Shown: positions 1-7,310 of the stretch, piece by piece
Layout: every line of letters begins with the position of its first letter
Position numbering within the stretch: the first letter of the stretch is position 1
Origin: Acinetobacter nosocomialis
GTDB taxonomy: Bacteria; Pseudomonadota; Gammaproteobacteria; Pseudomonadales; Moraxellaceae
Direction of reading: 5' to 3'
Assembly (NCBI GenBank): GCA_025736915.1
Contig: CP107049.1
Coordinates: 1,612,001-1,676,000 of the forward strand
DNA length: 64,000 nucleotides
Made by a program: the position numbers and the translations under genes
Notes under the pieces: generated by a model
Database searches by the model: none
Seen by the model: the letters and a program-made list of their open reading frames with translations, nothing else
What the model was told of the DNA's origin: nothing

Positions 1-239
1 AAATCATTCCAACTGTTTTAGCAGAAGATGGTTGCCATGGTTATGAACCTTTAGTTGACCACAAATCAAATGCGAGCTTCCAGACTCAAGAGCCTGACAC
101 GATTGTCATGCTAGAAAAATGGGAAAGTGTGGCTCATCTTGAAGCTCATTTAGCTACACCGCATATGCAAGCACATCTTGCAGCAGTTAAAGACGATGTC
201 GTTGATGTCAAAATTAAAATTTTAGAAAGTGGCGTATAA
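1..239 (+). CDS. ABM-domain (YgiN-like quinol monooxygenase) protein, 3' part
   Basis: The window opens inside this gene; the last 78 codons are readable in the frame ending at TAA 237-239. The visible part has the C-terminal half of an antibiotic-biosynthesis-monooxygenase fold: a strand with W-E-S, then a helix with an LEAH...TPHMQAH pattern, then a K-I-K-I strand. Family members are small cytoplasmic dimers that oxidise quinol-like or other aromatic compounds without a metal or cofactor; the substrate here cannot be told. A terminator hairpin follows at once and is shared with the convergent lipoprotein gene. The ABM family call is fairly secure, the enzymatic role is inference. Confidence 0.75.
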   Translation, partial: IIPTVLAEDGCHGYEPLVDHKSNASFQTQEPDTIVMLEKWESVAHLEAHLATPHMQAHLAAVKDDVVDVKIKILESGV

Positions 240-250
240 TTTAACGCATT

Positions 251-280
251 AAAAAAGACGATATATTTATCGTCTTTTTT
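251..280. terminator. Bidirectional intrinsic terminator
   Basis: An AAAAAAGACGAT stem pairs with ATCGTCTTTTTT. The A-rich and T-rich flanks let it work on both strands, ending the ABM gene and the convergent lipoprotein gene. Confidence 0.85.
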
Positions 281-284
281 ATTT

Positions 285-653
285 TTAAGAGCAAAGTTGG
301 GTTTGAAAACCTCTAGAGCCTTTTCCTCTCGCGCATTGATAGCTCTTTTGCTTATTTTGCAATTGCCACTTTTCATCAACCAGCTTAAATGAATATTCTG
401 TTCGGATTGCAGAAACAGAATCATCCATTAAACCGGTTTGTATAACGGTAATACGGGAAACTGTTGGAGATTCTACCCGGTTAAATACTTGCTGAACTGA
501 GGTATTATTGTGCTCTTTTACGATCTCAGGTTGAGCTTTAAGTACTTGTTGCATCGGGGTTTCGGAGCCCACAAAAGGAATTAATTTACTGGTCGTCGCA
601 CACCCAGTGAAAAGTCCAGCACAGAGCGCTGAAATTAAAAATAAACGTTGCAT
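285..653 (-). CDS. Small predicted outer-membrane or periplasmic lipoprotein
   Basis: A 122-residue protein of unrecognised function. The ATG at 653 is chosen because it gives a clean lipoprotein signal: basic N-terminus (MQR), hydrophobic core, and lipobox FTGC with the lipidated cysteine at residue 18. It also has a GGTGAT ribosome-binding sequence at good spacing. An upstream TTG at 671 would add six residues that spoil the signal. The mature part is about 105 residues, soluble, with two cysteines near the C-terminus (YQC and QLC) that could form a disulfide. It appears to be monocistronic. Export and lipidation are well supported; no function is offered. Confidence 0.8.
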   Translation of the reverse strand: MQRLFLISALCAGLFTGCATTSKLIPFVGSETPMQQVLKAQPEIVKEHNNTSVQQVFNRVESPTVSRITVIQTGLMDDSVSAIRTEYSFKLVDEKWQLQNKQKSYQCARGKGSRGFQTQLCS

Positions 654-671
654 TTTTATCACCAAAAACAA

Positions 672-699
672 AAGGCATAGCTTTATGATGCTATGCCTT
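672..699 (-). terminator. Perfect 10-bp hairpin, minus-strand terminator (probably the original terminator of the flavoprotein gene)
   Basis: AAGGCATAGC at 672-681 pairs with GCTATGCCTT at 690-699 across an 8-nt loop. On the minus strand it is followed by a T-rich run (TTTGTTTTTGG). It lies just past the left copy (747-769) of the 3' end of the D-2-hydroxyglutarate dehydrogenase gene. It therefore looks like that gene's native terminator, now 1.6 kb away because of the AbiH insertion. Confidence 0.7.
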
Positions 700-746
700 G
701 CTCGGTTACTCTGTAGAAACTATGTAGTTCTACAAAATAGATCTAT

Positions 747-769
747 TTAAAGATCAAATAATTTACCTG
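747..769. repeat. Left direct repeat: displaced copy of the flavoprotein gene 3' end (attL/attR-like)
   Basis: These 23 bp match 2303-2325 at 22 of 23 positions. Read on the minus strand they still encode the terminal GKLFDL and stop codon of the D-2-hydroxyglutarate dehydrogenase-like gene. Upstream sequence on that strand no longer codes for the enzyme. Together with the right copy this brackets the AbiH gene, as expected after site-specific integration into a gene 3' end. No integrase is present in the segment. Confidence 0.75.
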
Positions 770-872
770 TTTGTTGGGTCATTGGTATATATTGCTTTTT
801 GCTCGTTGTCTTTTACCCTTGATTAATCATATTCTGACGGGTTGGAAAGCTTATAAACAATAATTCAATCCA

Positions 873-897
873 AAGCCACCCATAAGATAAGTGGCTT
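873..897 (-). terminator. Possible terminator of the AbiH gene
   Basis: AAGCCAC at 873-879 pairs with GTGGCTT at 891-897, starting 10 bp past the AbiH stop codon. The T-tract on the minus strand is poor (TTTGGATT), so termination may be weak. The rest of 654-906 holds no gene that I can see. Confidence 0.45.
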
Positions 898-906
898 CAT
901 CAAATT

Positions 907-2226
907 TTATCCAAACTTAGGTAAATCAACAGGTTCAATATTATTAAGTTCTACAATATTAGGATTAATTTCAAACTTCAACCAGCCTTTTTTCATCCAC
1001 AGCTCAACTTTTTCTTTACCTAAAATATGCAATAGGTTTGCCAATAAATCAAATTTTGCAGTTTCATTAAAGTAAAATACTATCACATTAATCCATCCTT
1101 CACTGTTTAGATCAAATATTTCATTAATATAATCTTTATCAGATGAATCTAACGAGTGTCCCCAAATTAATATATTAATCACTTCTCTACGACCTAAAGT
1201 ATTTTTGTATTTATCAATCTTTTTTCCAACTATTGATTCTTCGTTTAGAAATCTATAATCCGTATTCTTTAGTAACTTTTGATGATACTTCGTAAAGCCA
1301 TAAGCTTTAATATTTTTCAAAGCCTCAAGTCGTAAGTCTGAAATACCCAAAACTATATTCTGCTTTTCACCAATACGACCATGTAAAAACTCTAAAGATT
1401 GTTCAGACTCATAAAACTTAAGATAAGTATCTGTATAATTAAACGAATATATATTTTCAATATCTCCAAGAACTAAACTATTAAAATTATTTATTGGATA
1501 TAGACTACCTACTATCTTTATTAAGTAATTATTAAATACACAAATAAATTCATTCAATGAAATATTTAAAAAATAAATATACTTTTCAATAGAAAATCCA
1601 TATTCTGGCTTGTCTTCTACTTTCAACCATTTATTATTAATATATCCAATCACTTTATCTCTCAAACCAATAACAGCCATTCCTCCTATATTCTTTGAAT
1701 AAGATACGCCATAGTTTTTATTCTTTCTAAGTAAAAGAAGTTTTTCTAGCTTTTTAAAATCCAGATTAGATATATTATTATCTTTATTAGAGTCGTTAGA
1801 ATCCTCTAATGAATATAAAGAGATGTCCAATTTACCAAAATCTTTAAATTTAATTTCTAATTTCTCTGTAAACTTAACCACTTCATTGAGAGCTTCTTCA
1901 ATTTTTTGTTCAAAATCAATCCATGTTTTTACCTCTCTAACATGATCAGAAAAATATTGATACCAAGCATTTTCCTTTAACTGCTTTTTTAAATCTTCAA
2001 TTTGATCAATAGCTATTTTGATTTCATCAGTTTTATATATTGCCTTTGTATATTTAAAAAAGTAATTTTCTTTTTCATATAAAGATCCAAATAAATCATC
2101 AAATCCCATCTCACCTTTCTGTTCCTCCCAGCTTTCTATAGCCCCCATGGCAACCATAAAATGGTCATACTTCGTAGGTAAGTAATGTGATAAATCAAAA
2201 CCATTGCCAACAATCAGAATATTCAT
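907..2226 (-). CDS. AbiH-family abortive infection (phage defence) protein
   Basis: A 439-residue protein with AbiH-family landmarks in order: an N-terminal nucleotide-binding-like strand-loop (ILIVGNGFD, residues 3-11) followed by H-x-LPTKY, a central SFNYTDT segment, an FLHGRIG/IVLGI segment, and a C-terminal ILIWGHSLDSSD motif. AbiH was first described as a lactococcal phage abortive-infection factor; its biochemical mechanism is not established. The ATG at 2226 is chosen because the 23 codons upstream run through a strong terminator hairpin and the family motif starts right after this ATG. Base composition is far more AT-rich than the neighbours, with many AAA, ATA and TTA codons. It is flanked by direct repeats copying the adjacent gene end. 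It is full length for the family and looks intact. The defence role is inferred from family and context. Confidence 0.85.
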   Translation of the reverse strand: MNILIVGNGFDLSHYLPTKYDHFMVAMGAIESWEEQKGEMGFDDLFGSLYEKENYFFKYTKAIYKTDEIKIAIDQIEDLKKQLKENAWYQYFSDHVREVKTWIDFEQKIEEALNEVVKFTEKLEIKFKDFGKLDISLYSLEDSNDSNKDNNISNLDFKKLEKLLLLRKNKNYGVSYSKNIGGMAVIGLRDKVIGYINNKWLKVEDKPEYGFSIEKYIYFLNISLNEFICVFNNYLIKIVGSLYPINNFNSLVLGDIENIYSFNYTDTYLKFYESEQSLEFLHGRIGEKQNIVLGISDLRLEALKNIKAYGFTKYHQKLLKNTDYRFLNEESIVGKKIDKYKNTLGRREVINILIWGHSLDSSDKDYINEIFDLNSEGWINVIVFYFNETAKFDLLANLLHILGKEKVELWMKKGWLKFEINPNIVELNNIEPVDLPKFG

Positions 2227-2242
2227 TGTTATAAAATTCTCA

Positions 2243-2274
2243 TAATAAAAAAGCGCATCTTTCGATACGCTTTT
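2243..2274 (-). terminator. Strong terminator between the flavoprotein gene and AbiH
   Basis: On the minus strand an 11-bp stem (AAAAGCGTATC with GATGCGCTTTT, one G-T pair) closes a GAAA tetraloop and runs straight into TTTTTTATT. It lies 28 bp past the stop of the D-2-hydroxyglutarate dehydrogenase-like gene and only about 17 bp before the AbiH start codon. It was probably brought in with the insert, replacing the native terminator now at 672-699. It leaves almost no room for a separate AbiH promoter. Confidence 0.85.
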
Positions 2275-2302
2275 AACAGAAATTCTTTTATTCAATCAAG
2301 TA

Positions 2303-2325
2303 TTAAAGATCAAACAATTTACCTG
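2303..2325. repeat. Right direct repeat: authentic 3' end of the flavoprotein gene
   Basis: This is the terminal GKLFDL-stop coding segment of the D-2-hydroxyglutarate dehydrogenase-like gene. It matches 747-769 at 22 of 23 bases in direct orientation. The gene remains intact, as happens when an element carries its own copy of the target gene 3' end. Confidence 0.75.
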
Positions 2326-3712
2326 GATTCATAATACCTTTCGGGTCAAATACTTTTTTCAAAGCTTTCATATATTCAATTTCTTCAGCTGAACGTGAAT
2401 ATTCCAAATATGGCTTTTTCGTCATACCTACGCCATGCTCAGCAGAAATTGAACCATCGTATTTTTTCACGGTATCAAACACATATTTATTTACCACCTG
2501 ACACTTCGCAAAAAACTCATCTTTGGTTAAGTTTTCAGGTTTTAAAATATTTAAGTGTAAGTTACCGTCACCGATATGACCGAACCAGCAAATTTCAAAG
2601 TCAGGATAGTTTTCTTGAACAATCGCATCAATTTCACGAATAAATACAGGTACGTGAGTAATTAATACTGAAATATCGTTTTTGTATGGAATAAATGGCG
2701 CGATTGATTCAGAGATATCTTCGCGTAAACGCCATAAGCTTTCTACTTGGTCAAGGCTCTGGCTCATTACGCCATCAAGTACCCAACCCTGCTCCATACA
2801 ATGCTCGAAAATTTCCATTGCTTTATCGAGAATCGGCTCATATGGAGCTTCAAACTCAAGTAATACATAGAACGGGCATTGAGTTTCAAATGGGCGTTGT
2901 ACATGTCCATGATCTAAAACTTTTTGCATTGCAAGTTCACCAAAGAACTCAAATGCAGTTAAGTCGATGTCTTTTTGGAAGGCATGTAATACAGGCATTA
3001 CTGCATCAAAATCAGGAACACCTAAAACTAAAACTTGTAAGTTTTGTGGTTGACGCTCAAGTTTAATTTCTGCTTCAGTCACTAAACCTAAAGTACCTTC
3101 ACCACCAATAAACAAATGCTGTAATGCATAACCAGTGGCATTTTTAACCATGCCTTTGTTTAAACGTAAAATATCACCCTTACCAGTAACAACGGTTAAA
3201 CCAAGTACCCAGTTACGCGTCATACCGTATTTAATGACTTTAATACCACCAGCATTGGTACCGATATTCCCGCCAATCTGGCTAGAACCTGCTGATGCAA
3301 AGTCCACTGGGTAATACATACCTTGTTCTTCTGCATAATTCTGCAATTGTTCAGTCACAACACCAGCTTGAACACGTACCATACGGTCTGCTGGGAAGAA
3401 CTCAAGAATCTGGTTCATTTTGTCCATGCTAATGACAATTTCGCCATTGGTTGCTACAGCACCAGCAGAGAGACCTGTACGACCGCCAGACGGAGTAATA
3501 GCAACATTGAACTGGTTCGCAAGCTTTACAACAGCTTGAACTTGTTCAGTGGTCGATGGGAAAACGATGACCGATGGGTTCGGATTAAAATGCTTGGTAT
3601 GATCTTTACCCCAGTTTTCGAGACTATCAGCATCGGTTTTAATACGGTTTTCACCGACGATTGCTGTTAATTGGGTGAGTAACTCAGGTGTTAAAGCGAC
3701 TGGAGCATTCAT
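2303..3712 (-). CDS. FAD-binding D-2-hydroxyacid dehydrogenase, probable D-2-hydroxyglutarate dehydrogenase
   Basis: A 469-residue flavoprotein of the GlcD/D2HGDH/D-lactate dehydrogenase group. The N-terminal PCMH-type FAD domain includes TPSGGRTGLSAG (about residues 75-86), GSSQIGGNIGTNAGG and NATGYALQHLFIGGEGTLG. The C-terminal cap domain has the metal/substrate motif FGHIGDGNLHLN and the SAEHGVG signature near the end. It is divergent from serA. In pseudomonads a D2HGDH gene pairs with serA because SerA reduces 2-oxoglutarate to D-2-hydroxyglutarate and the flavoprotein re-oxidises it, passing electrons to ETF and the respiratory chain. That makes D2HGDH likelier than D-lactate dehydrogenase, though sequence alone does not settle it. 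ATG 3712 is preferred over an upstream TTG (3730). Its 3' end is the repeat bordering the AbiH insert. Confidence 0.82.
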   Translation of the reverse strand: MNAPVALTPELLTQLTAIVGENRIKTDADSLENWGKDHTKHFNPNPSVIVFPSTTEQVQAVVKLANQFNVAITPSGGRTGLSAGAVATNGEIVISMDKMNQILEFFPADRMVRVQAGVVTEQLQNYAEEQGMYYPVDFASAGSSQIGGNIGTNAGGIKVIKYGMTRNWVLGLTVVTGKGDILRLNKGMVKNATGYALQHLFIGGEGTLGLVTEAEIKLERQPQNLQVLVLGVPDFDAVMPVLHAFQKDIDLTAFEFFGELAMQKVLDHGHVQRPFETQCPFYVLLEFEAPYEPILDKAMEIFEHCMEQGWVLDGVMSQSLDQVESLWRLREDISESIAPFIPYKNDISVLITHVPVFIREIDAIVQENYPDFEICWFGHIGDGNLHLNILKPENLTKDEFFAKCQVVNKYVFDTVKKYDGSISAEHGVGMTKKPYLEYSRSAEEIEYMKALKKVFDPKGIMNPGKLFDL

Positions 3713-4115
3713 CGTTTGCAGACCTAGCAAGAAGTAAACTATGGTGGGACTATGACTTCATATTTTCAGGGTTTTCACCTGAGCAAAGCCATAATGTTCA
3801 TTCGAACATATGATCAAATGAACATTTGATCATATGTATTCTACATGTATCCGCACAAGCGATAAAGTTCAGAATAGAGATACTGTCAATACAAAACATG
3901 TTTAATGCCAATAAATGCGTTTTTATAAGGCTTCCAGATAAAAACATGCTTCTTTAATCTGCCAAGCATATTTTGAAACACTCGACAAGCCATAAACAGA
4001 AGTGATTAGACATAGATAAAATTGCCATAAGGCAATGGTATAAACGAAATATCTATAGCACCGCCCAATATGTTATTATACCGCCACCAAATTTGGCCTT
4101 TGTAGCGGAGCCGTA
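3713..4115. promoter_or_regulatory. Divergent intergenic region between the flavoprotein gene and serA
   Basis: About 400 bp without a gene. It holds the 30-bp palindrome at 3807-3836; a short inverted repeat ATGTTC-attc-GAACAT at 3794-3809 overlapping it; an 8-bp repeat GTTTTTAT/ATAAAAAC at 3919-3945; and ATTGCC-ataa-GGCAAT at 4021-4036. The serA ribosome-binding sequence is GGAG about 6 nt before ATG 4116. I could not place sigma-70 boxes with confidence. Confidence 0.6.
3807..3836. repeat. 30-bp near-perfect palindrome, candidate operator
   Basis: Two perfect 14-bp arms (CATATGATCAAATG and its reverse complement) are separated by only AA. It lies about 95 bp before the start codon of the D-2-hydroxyglutarate dehydrogenase-like gene and 280 bp before serA. 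Neither strand has a following T-tract, so a DNA-binding dimer site is likelier than a terminator. The regulator is unknown. Confidence 0.65.
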
Positions 4116-5348
4116 ATGAGCCAACATCTTTCACTACCTAAAGATAAAATCCGTTTCCTTTTGTTAGAAGGCGTTCACCAAAACGCAGTCGATACTTTAA
4201 ACGCTGCGGGTTACACCAATATTGACTATCGTAAAACTGCTCTTGAAGGCGAAGCGCTTAAAGAAGCAATTAAAGATGCTCACTTTATTGGTATTCGTTC
4301 GCGTACCCAATTGACTGAAGAAGTTTTCGAAGCTGCAAACAAATTGATCGCAGTAGGTTGTTTCTGTATCGGAACAAACCAAGTTGATCTTAAAGCAGCT
4401 ATGGCACGTGGTATTCCTGTATTCAACGCACCGTATTCAAATACGCGTTCGGTTGCAGAGCTTGTACTTGCTGAAACAATTCTTCTTCTTCGCCGTGTTC
4501 CTGAAAAATCGGCGGCTTGTCATCGTGGTGGTTGGGACAAATCTGCTGTGGGTTCTTTCGAAACTCGTGGCAAAACTTTAGGTATTGTGGGTTACGGTTC
4601 CATCGGTTCTCAACTTTCAGTTCTTGCTGAAAGCATGGGTATGCATGTTATTTATTATGATGCAGTAACTAAGTTACCAATGGGTAATGCTCGCCAAGTT
4701 GGTTCTTTAGATGAACTTTTAGCAACTGCAGATGTTGTAACGTTGCATGTGCCAGATGTTCCGTCTACACGTAACTTCTTCACTAAAGAACAATTTGCGA
4801 AAATGAAAGAAGGCGCGATCTTCTTAAATGCTGCACGTGGTACATGTGTAGTGATTGAAGATTTAGCTGATGCAATCAAGTCTGGTCACATTGCTGGTGC
4901 AGCGGTTGACGTATTCCCGAAAGAACCAAAAGCAAATGGTGAAGAATTCCAATCTCCACTTCGCGGCTTAGACAACGTGATTTTAACGCCTCACGTTGGT
5001 GGTTCAACTATGGAAGCGCAAGCAAACATCGGTTTAGAAGTAGCAGAGAAATTCGTTGCTTACTCTGACAAGGGTATGACGCTTTCTGCTGTCAACTTCC
5101 CAGAAATCGCATTGCCATTGACAGCTGGTCAACACCGTTTATTGCACATCCACAAAAACGTGCCAGGTGTACTATCTAAAATCAACAACTTGTTTGCTGA
5201 ACAAGGCATCAACATTTCTGGTCAGTCACTCATGACTAAAGGTGACATTGGTTACCTTGTAATGGACGTTGACGCTTCTGCTTCTCACGAAGCTTTAGAT
5301 ATGTTGCATGAAGTTGAAGGTACAATTCGCGTACGCGTATTGTTCTAA
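4116..5348 (+). CDS. serA: D-3-phosphoglycerate dehydrogenase
   Basis: Catalyses the NAD-dependent first step of phosphorylated serine synthesis, 3-phosphoglycerate to 3-phosphohydroxypyruvate, in the cytoplasm. The 410 residues equal the E. coli SerA length. The substrate/NAD domains include GIVGYGSIG (156-164). The catalytic triad is visible as Arg241 in NAARGT, Glu270 in FPKEP and His293 in TPHVGGS. A C-terminal ACT domain (from about 335) fits feedback control by L-serine. The divergent flavoprotein is the likely partner that removes D-2-hydroxyglutarate made by SerA. A strong terminator follows. Confidence 0.97.
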   Translation: MSQHLSLPKDKIRFLLLEGVHQNAVDTLNAAGYTNIDYRKTALEGEALKEAIKDAHFIGIRSRTQLTEEVFEAANKLIAVGCFCIGTNQVDLKAAMARGIPVFNAPYSNTRSVAELVLAETILLLRRVPEKSAACHRGGWDKSAVGSFETRGKTLGIVGYGSIGSQLSVLAESMGMHVIYYDAVTKLPMGNARQVGSLDELLATADVVTLHVPDVPSTRNFFTKEQFAKMKEGAIFLNAARGTCVVIEDLADAIKSGHIAGAAVDVFPKEPKANGEEFQSPLRGLDNVILTPHVGGSTMEAQANIGLEVAEKFVAYSDKGMTLSAVNFPEIALPLTAGQHRLLHIHKNVPGVLSKINNLFAEQGINISGQSLMTKGDIGYLVMDVDASASHEALDMLHEVEGTIRVRVLF

Positions 5349-5364
5349 TACGAACTGTAAATTT

Positions 5365-5394
5365 AAAAGCCACAGCAATGTCTGTGGCTTTTTT
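5365..5394 (+). terminator. serA terminator
   Basis: AAAAGCCACAG pairs with CTGTGGCTTTT and is followed by a T run, 17 bp past the serA stop. Confidence 0.85.
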
Positions 5395-5446
5395 ATGGGC
5401 ATTTACATTATCATGTGAAAAGTATACCAATTGATCTAATAATAAA

Positions 5447-6331
5447 ATGTCCACTTTAAGCCAGAAATCTCAACTACATGCTTTGGGTTTTCTTATTCTT
5501 GCCATGTTAAGCGTTCAAAGTAGCGCATCTTTAGCTAAAATTTTGTTTGAGAGCTTTCCAGTTTTAACAGTGTCTGCAATGCGTCTATGCATTGGGGCAT
5601 GTATTCTGGCTTTAATCTTTAAAATCTGGCGAATTAATTTTAGTCAGGTTCGATGGAAAGCGATTTTGGCTTATGGCTTTGCTCTTGCAGGCATGAACGC
5701 CCTTTTCTATTTATCTCTTGAACGTTTGCCTATTGGTATTGCGGTCGCATTTGAATTTATTGGTCCCTTAAGTGTGGCACTGTACCACGCACGCCAAAAA
5801 TATGATTTTGTCTGGGTCACTTTTGCGATTGTTGGCCTCATATTACTTTTCCCTTTTAATCAGGCTCATGGTCTGGACTGGGTTGGCGTTCTATTTGCGA
5901 TGAGTGCGGGTGCATGTTGGGCGCTTTATATTATTGCCGGACAAAAACCCTCTGGTATTTCAGGCAACCATACTGTCTGTTTAGGTATGACAGTAGGTGC
6001 ATGCATCTTATTACCTATTACCTTTTTTTCAAGCTCGATTGGTCAAGTGATAGAACTGCCTTATCTATTTTATTTTATTGGCTTAGCCATTTTGGCCAGT
6101 GCACTTCCCTTTTCTTTAGAAATGTTAGCACTACGCAGTTTAACCCCTCTAAGTTTTGGAACATTGATGAGCCTAGAACCCGCAGTTGCGGCATTTTCTG
6201 GTTTTATTTTCCTAGGGGAATATCTGTTATGGAACCAATGGTTGGCACTTGCAACCATTATTACTGCTTCTATCGGTTGTACCATAACCACCCAAAAAGC
6301 CCGCCAACAACGTGAAAAAACAGCTGGTTAA
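5447..6331 (+). CDS. EamA/DMT-family exporter, RhtA-like (first of a tandem pair)
   Basis: A 294-residue inner-membrane protein with about ten hydrophobic helices in two EamA repeats. The segment RLPIGIAVAFEFIGPLSVAL is close to RhtA, the E. coli threonine/homoserine exporter (295 residues), so amino acid or metabolite efflux is the likeliest role; the substrate is not shown. The C-terminal repeat has the usual LSFGTLMSLEPAVAAFSGF segment before the last helices. A paralogue of similar length follows 91 bp downstream on the same strand, the two probably arising by tandem duplication. The ATG at 5447 leaves a short charged N-terminus before helix 1. Confidence 0.85.
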   Translation: MSTLSQKSQLHALGFLILAMLSVQSSASLAKILFESFPVLTVSAMRLCIGACILALIFKIWRINFSQVRWKAILAYGFALAGMNALFYLSLERLPIGIAVAFEFIGPLSVALYHARQKYDFVWVTFAIVGLILLFPFNQAHGLDWVGVLFAMSAGACWALYIIAGQKPSGISGNHTVCLGMTVGACILLPITFFSSSIGQVIELPYLFYFIGLAILASALPFSLEMLALRSLTPLSFGTLMSLEPAVAAFSGFIFLGEYLLWNQWLALATIITASIGCTITTQKARQQREKTAG

Positions 6332-6422
6332 CGCTATAAAATCTGCTGGTTGAAACGTAGTATTGGCTATAATTGACTACTATTATTTTTTTAAATATCA
6401 AATGAAGCGCTAAGGTATTTCC

Positions 6423-7286
6423 ATGCAAAATCTTCCAATTATTGCTGTGCTGTATATGATTTTGTCGATGGTTTCATATCAAATCAGTGCTTCATTTGCC
6501 AAACAGCTTATCGCAGCTTTAGATCCACTTACCGTTACTATTTTAAGATTAAGTTTTGCGACTGTTATTGTTGCGGTCATGTTTCGTTCGTGGAAAATTT
6601 GGTCTCGATTACCCTATTTAAAATGGCGCGATTTATTAATGTATTGTGCATCTTTAGGGATAATGAATATTTTGTTTTATACGTCTCTTGGAAAATTACC
6701 TCAAGGGATTGCCGTAGGCTTAGAGTTCATTGGTCCATTAGGCCTAGCTCTACTGTCTATCAAACAAAAGAGTGACTATATTTGGGTAGCACTTGCTATG
6801 TTAGGTATTGCCCTGATGGTACCTTGGCAAGATTCAGCACAGCACCACTTTTCCTATGTTGGGGCAGCCTGTGCACTAGGTGCAGGACTGTGTTGGGCCT
6901 TCTATATTTATTTTGGGCAAAAAGTTGTAACTCAAAATATAGGGATGCACGCCTTAACAATTGGGATCGGTGTATCCGCACTTGCCTTATTGCCAATTGG
7001 AATTTGGCATAATGCTCCTGCATTACTTGAAACACAGTACTGGGGTAAAGCCCTACTTATTGCTGTTTTAGCCACAGCTATACCATATGCCCTCGACTTA
7101 ATGGCACTCAAACAACTCAATAAATTAACTTACGGTACTCTAACGAGTTTGGCACCAGCATTAGCAGCATTAACGGGTTTCTTATTACTTCACGAAGAAA
7201 TCAGCTTGCTGCAATGGGTGGCTTTGGCTTGCGTAATGCTAGCCTCTATTGGGGTTACTTTAAGAAGTACTAAAAAAGCTGCATAG
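6423..7286 (+). CDS. EamA/DMT-family exporter, RhtA-like (second of a tandem pair)
   Basis: A 287-residue membrane protein aligning along its whole length with the upstream gene: KLPQGIAVGLEFIGPLGLAL matches the same segment there, and LTYGTLTSLAPALAALTGF matches its last repeat. It has about ten transmembrane helices and a short cytoplasmic tail ending in KKAA. The paralogues have diverged enough that different substrates are plausible. Its last codons form one arm of a terminator shared with the convergent hemerythrin gene. Family assignment is firm; the transported compound is unknown. Confidence 0.85.
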   Translation: MQNLPIIAVLYMILSMVSYQISASFAKQLIAALDPLTVTILRLSFATVIVAVMFRSWKIWSRLPYLKWRDLLMYCASLGIMNILFYTSLGKLPQGIAVGLEFIGPLGLALLSIKQKSDYIWVALAMLGIALMVPWQDSAQHHFSYVGAACALGAGLCWAFYIYFGQKVVTQNIGMHALTIGIGVSALALLPIGIWHNAPALLETQYWGKALLIAVLATAIPYALDLMALKQLNKLTYGTLTSLAPALAALTGFLLLHEEISLLQWVALACVMLASIGVTLRSTKKAA

Positions 7287-7310
7287 GTTTACTTTACTGC
7301 GGCTTTTTAT
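7272..7310. terminator. Terminator overlapping two convergent gene ends
   Basis: AAAAAAGCTGCA (7272-7283) can pair with TGCGGCTTTTTA (from 7298). The arms lie inside the 3' ends of the exporter gene (stop 7284-7286) and the hemerythrin gene (stop 7294-7296), so it would act on both strands. Confidence 0.5.

Noticed and set aside
747-769. Plasmid-type dif (XerC/XerD) site at the AbiH boundary
   Set aside because: The repeat does not resemble the 28-bp XerC/XerD core arrangement known from Acinetobacter plasmids, and it is explained fully by the adjacent gene end.
2226-2295. Longer AbiH start at 2295
   Set aside because: The extra 23 codons run through the strong terminator hairpin, and the conserved family motif starts directly after ATG 2226.
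747-2325. AbiH segment as a transposon or insertion sequence
   Set aside because: No transposase and no terminal inverted repeats; the flanking repeats are 23 bp copies of a gene end, unlike short target-site duplications.
3807-3836. Palindrome as an intrinsic terminator
   Set aside because: It lies upstream of both divergent genes and neither strand has a T-tract after the stem.
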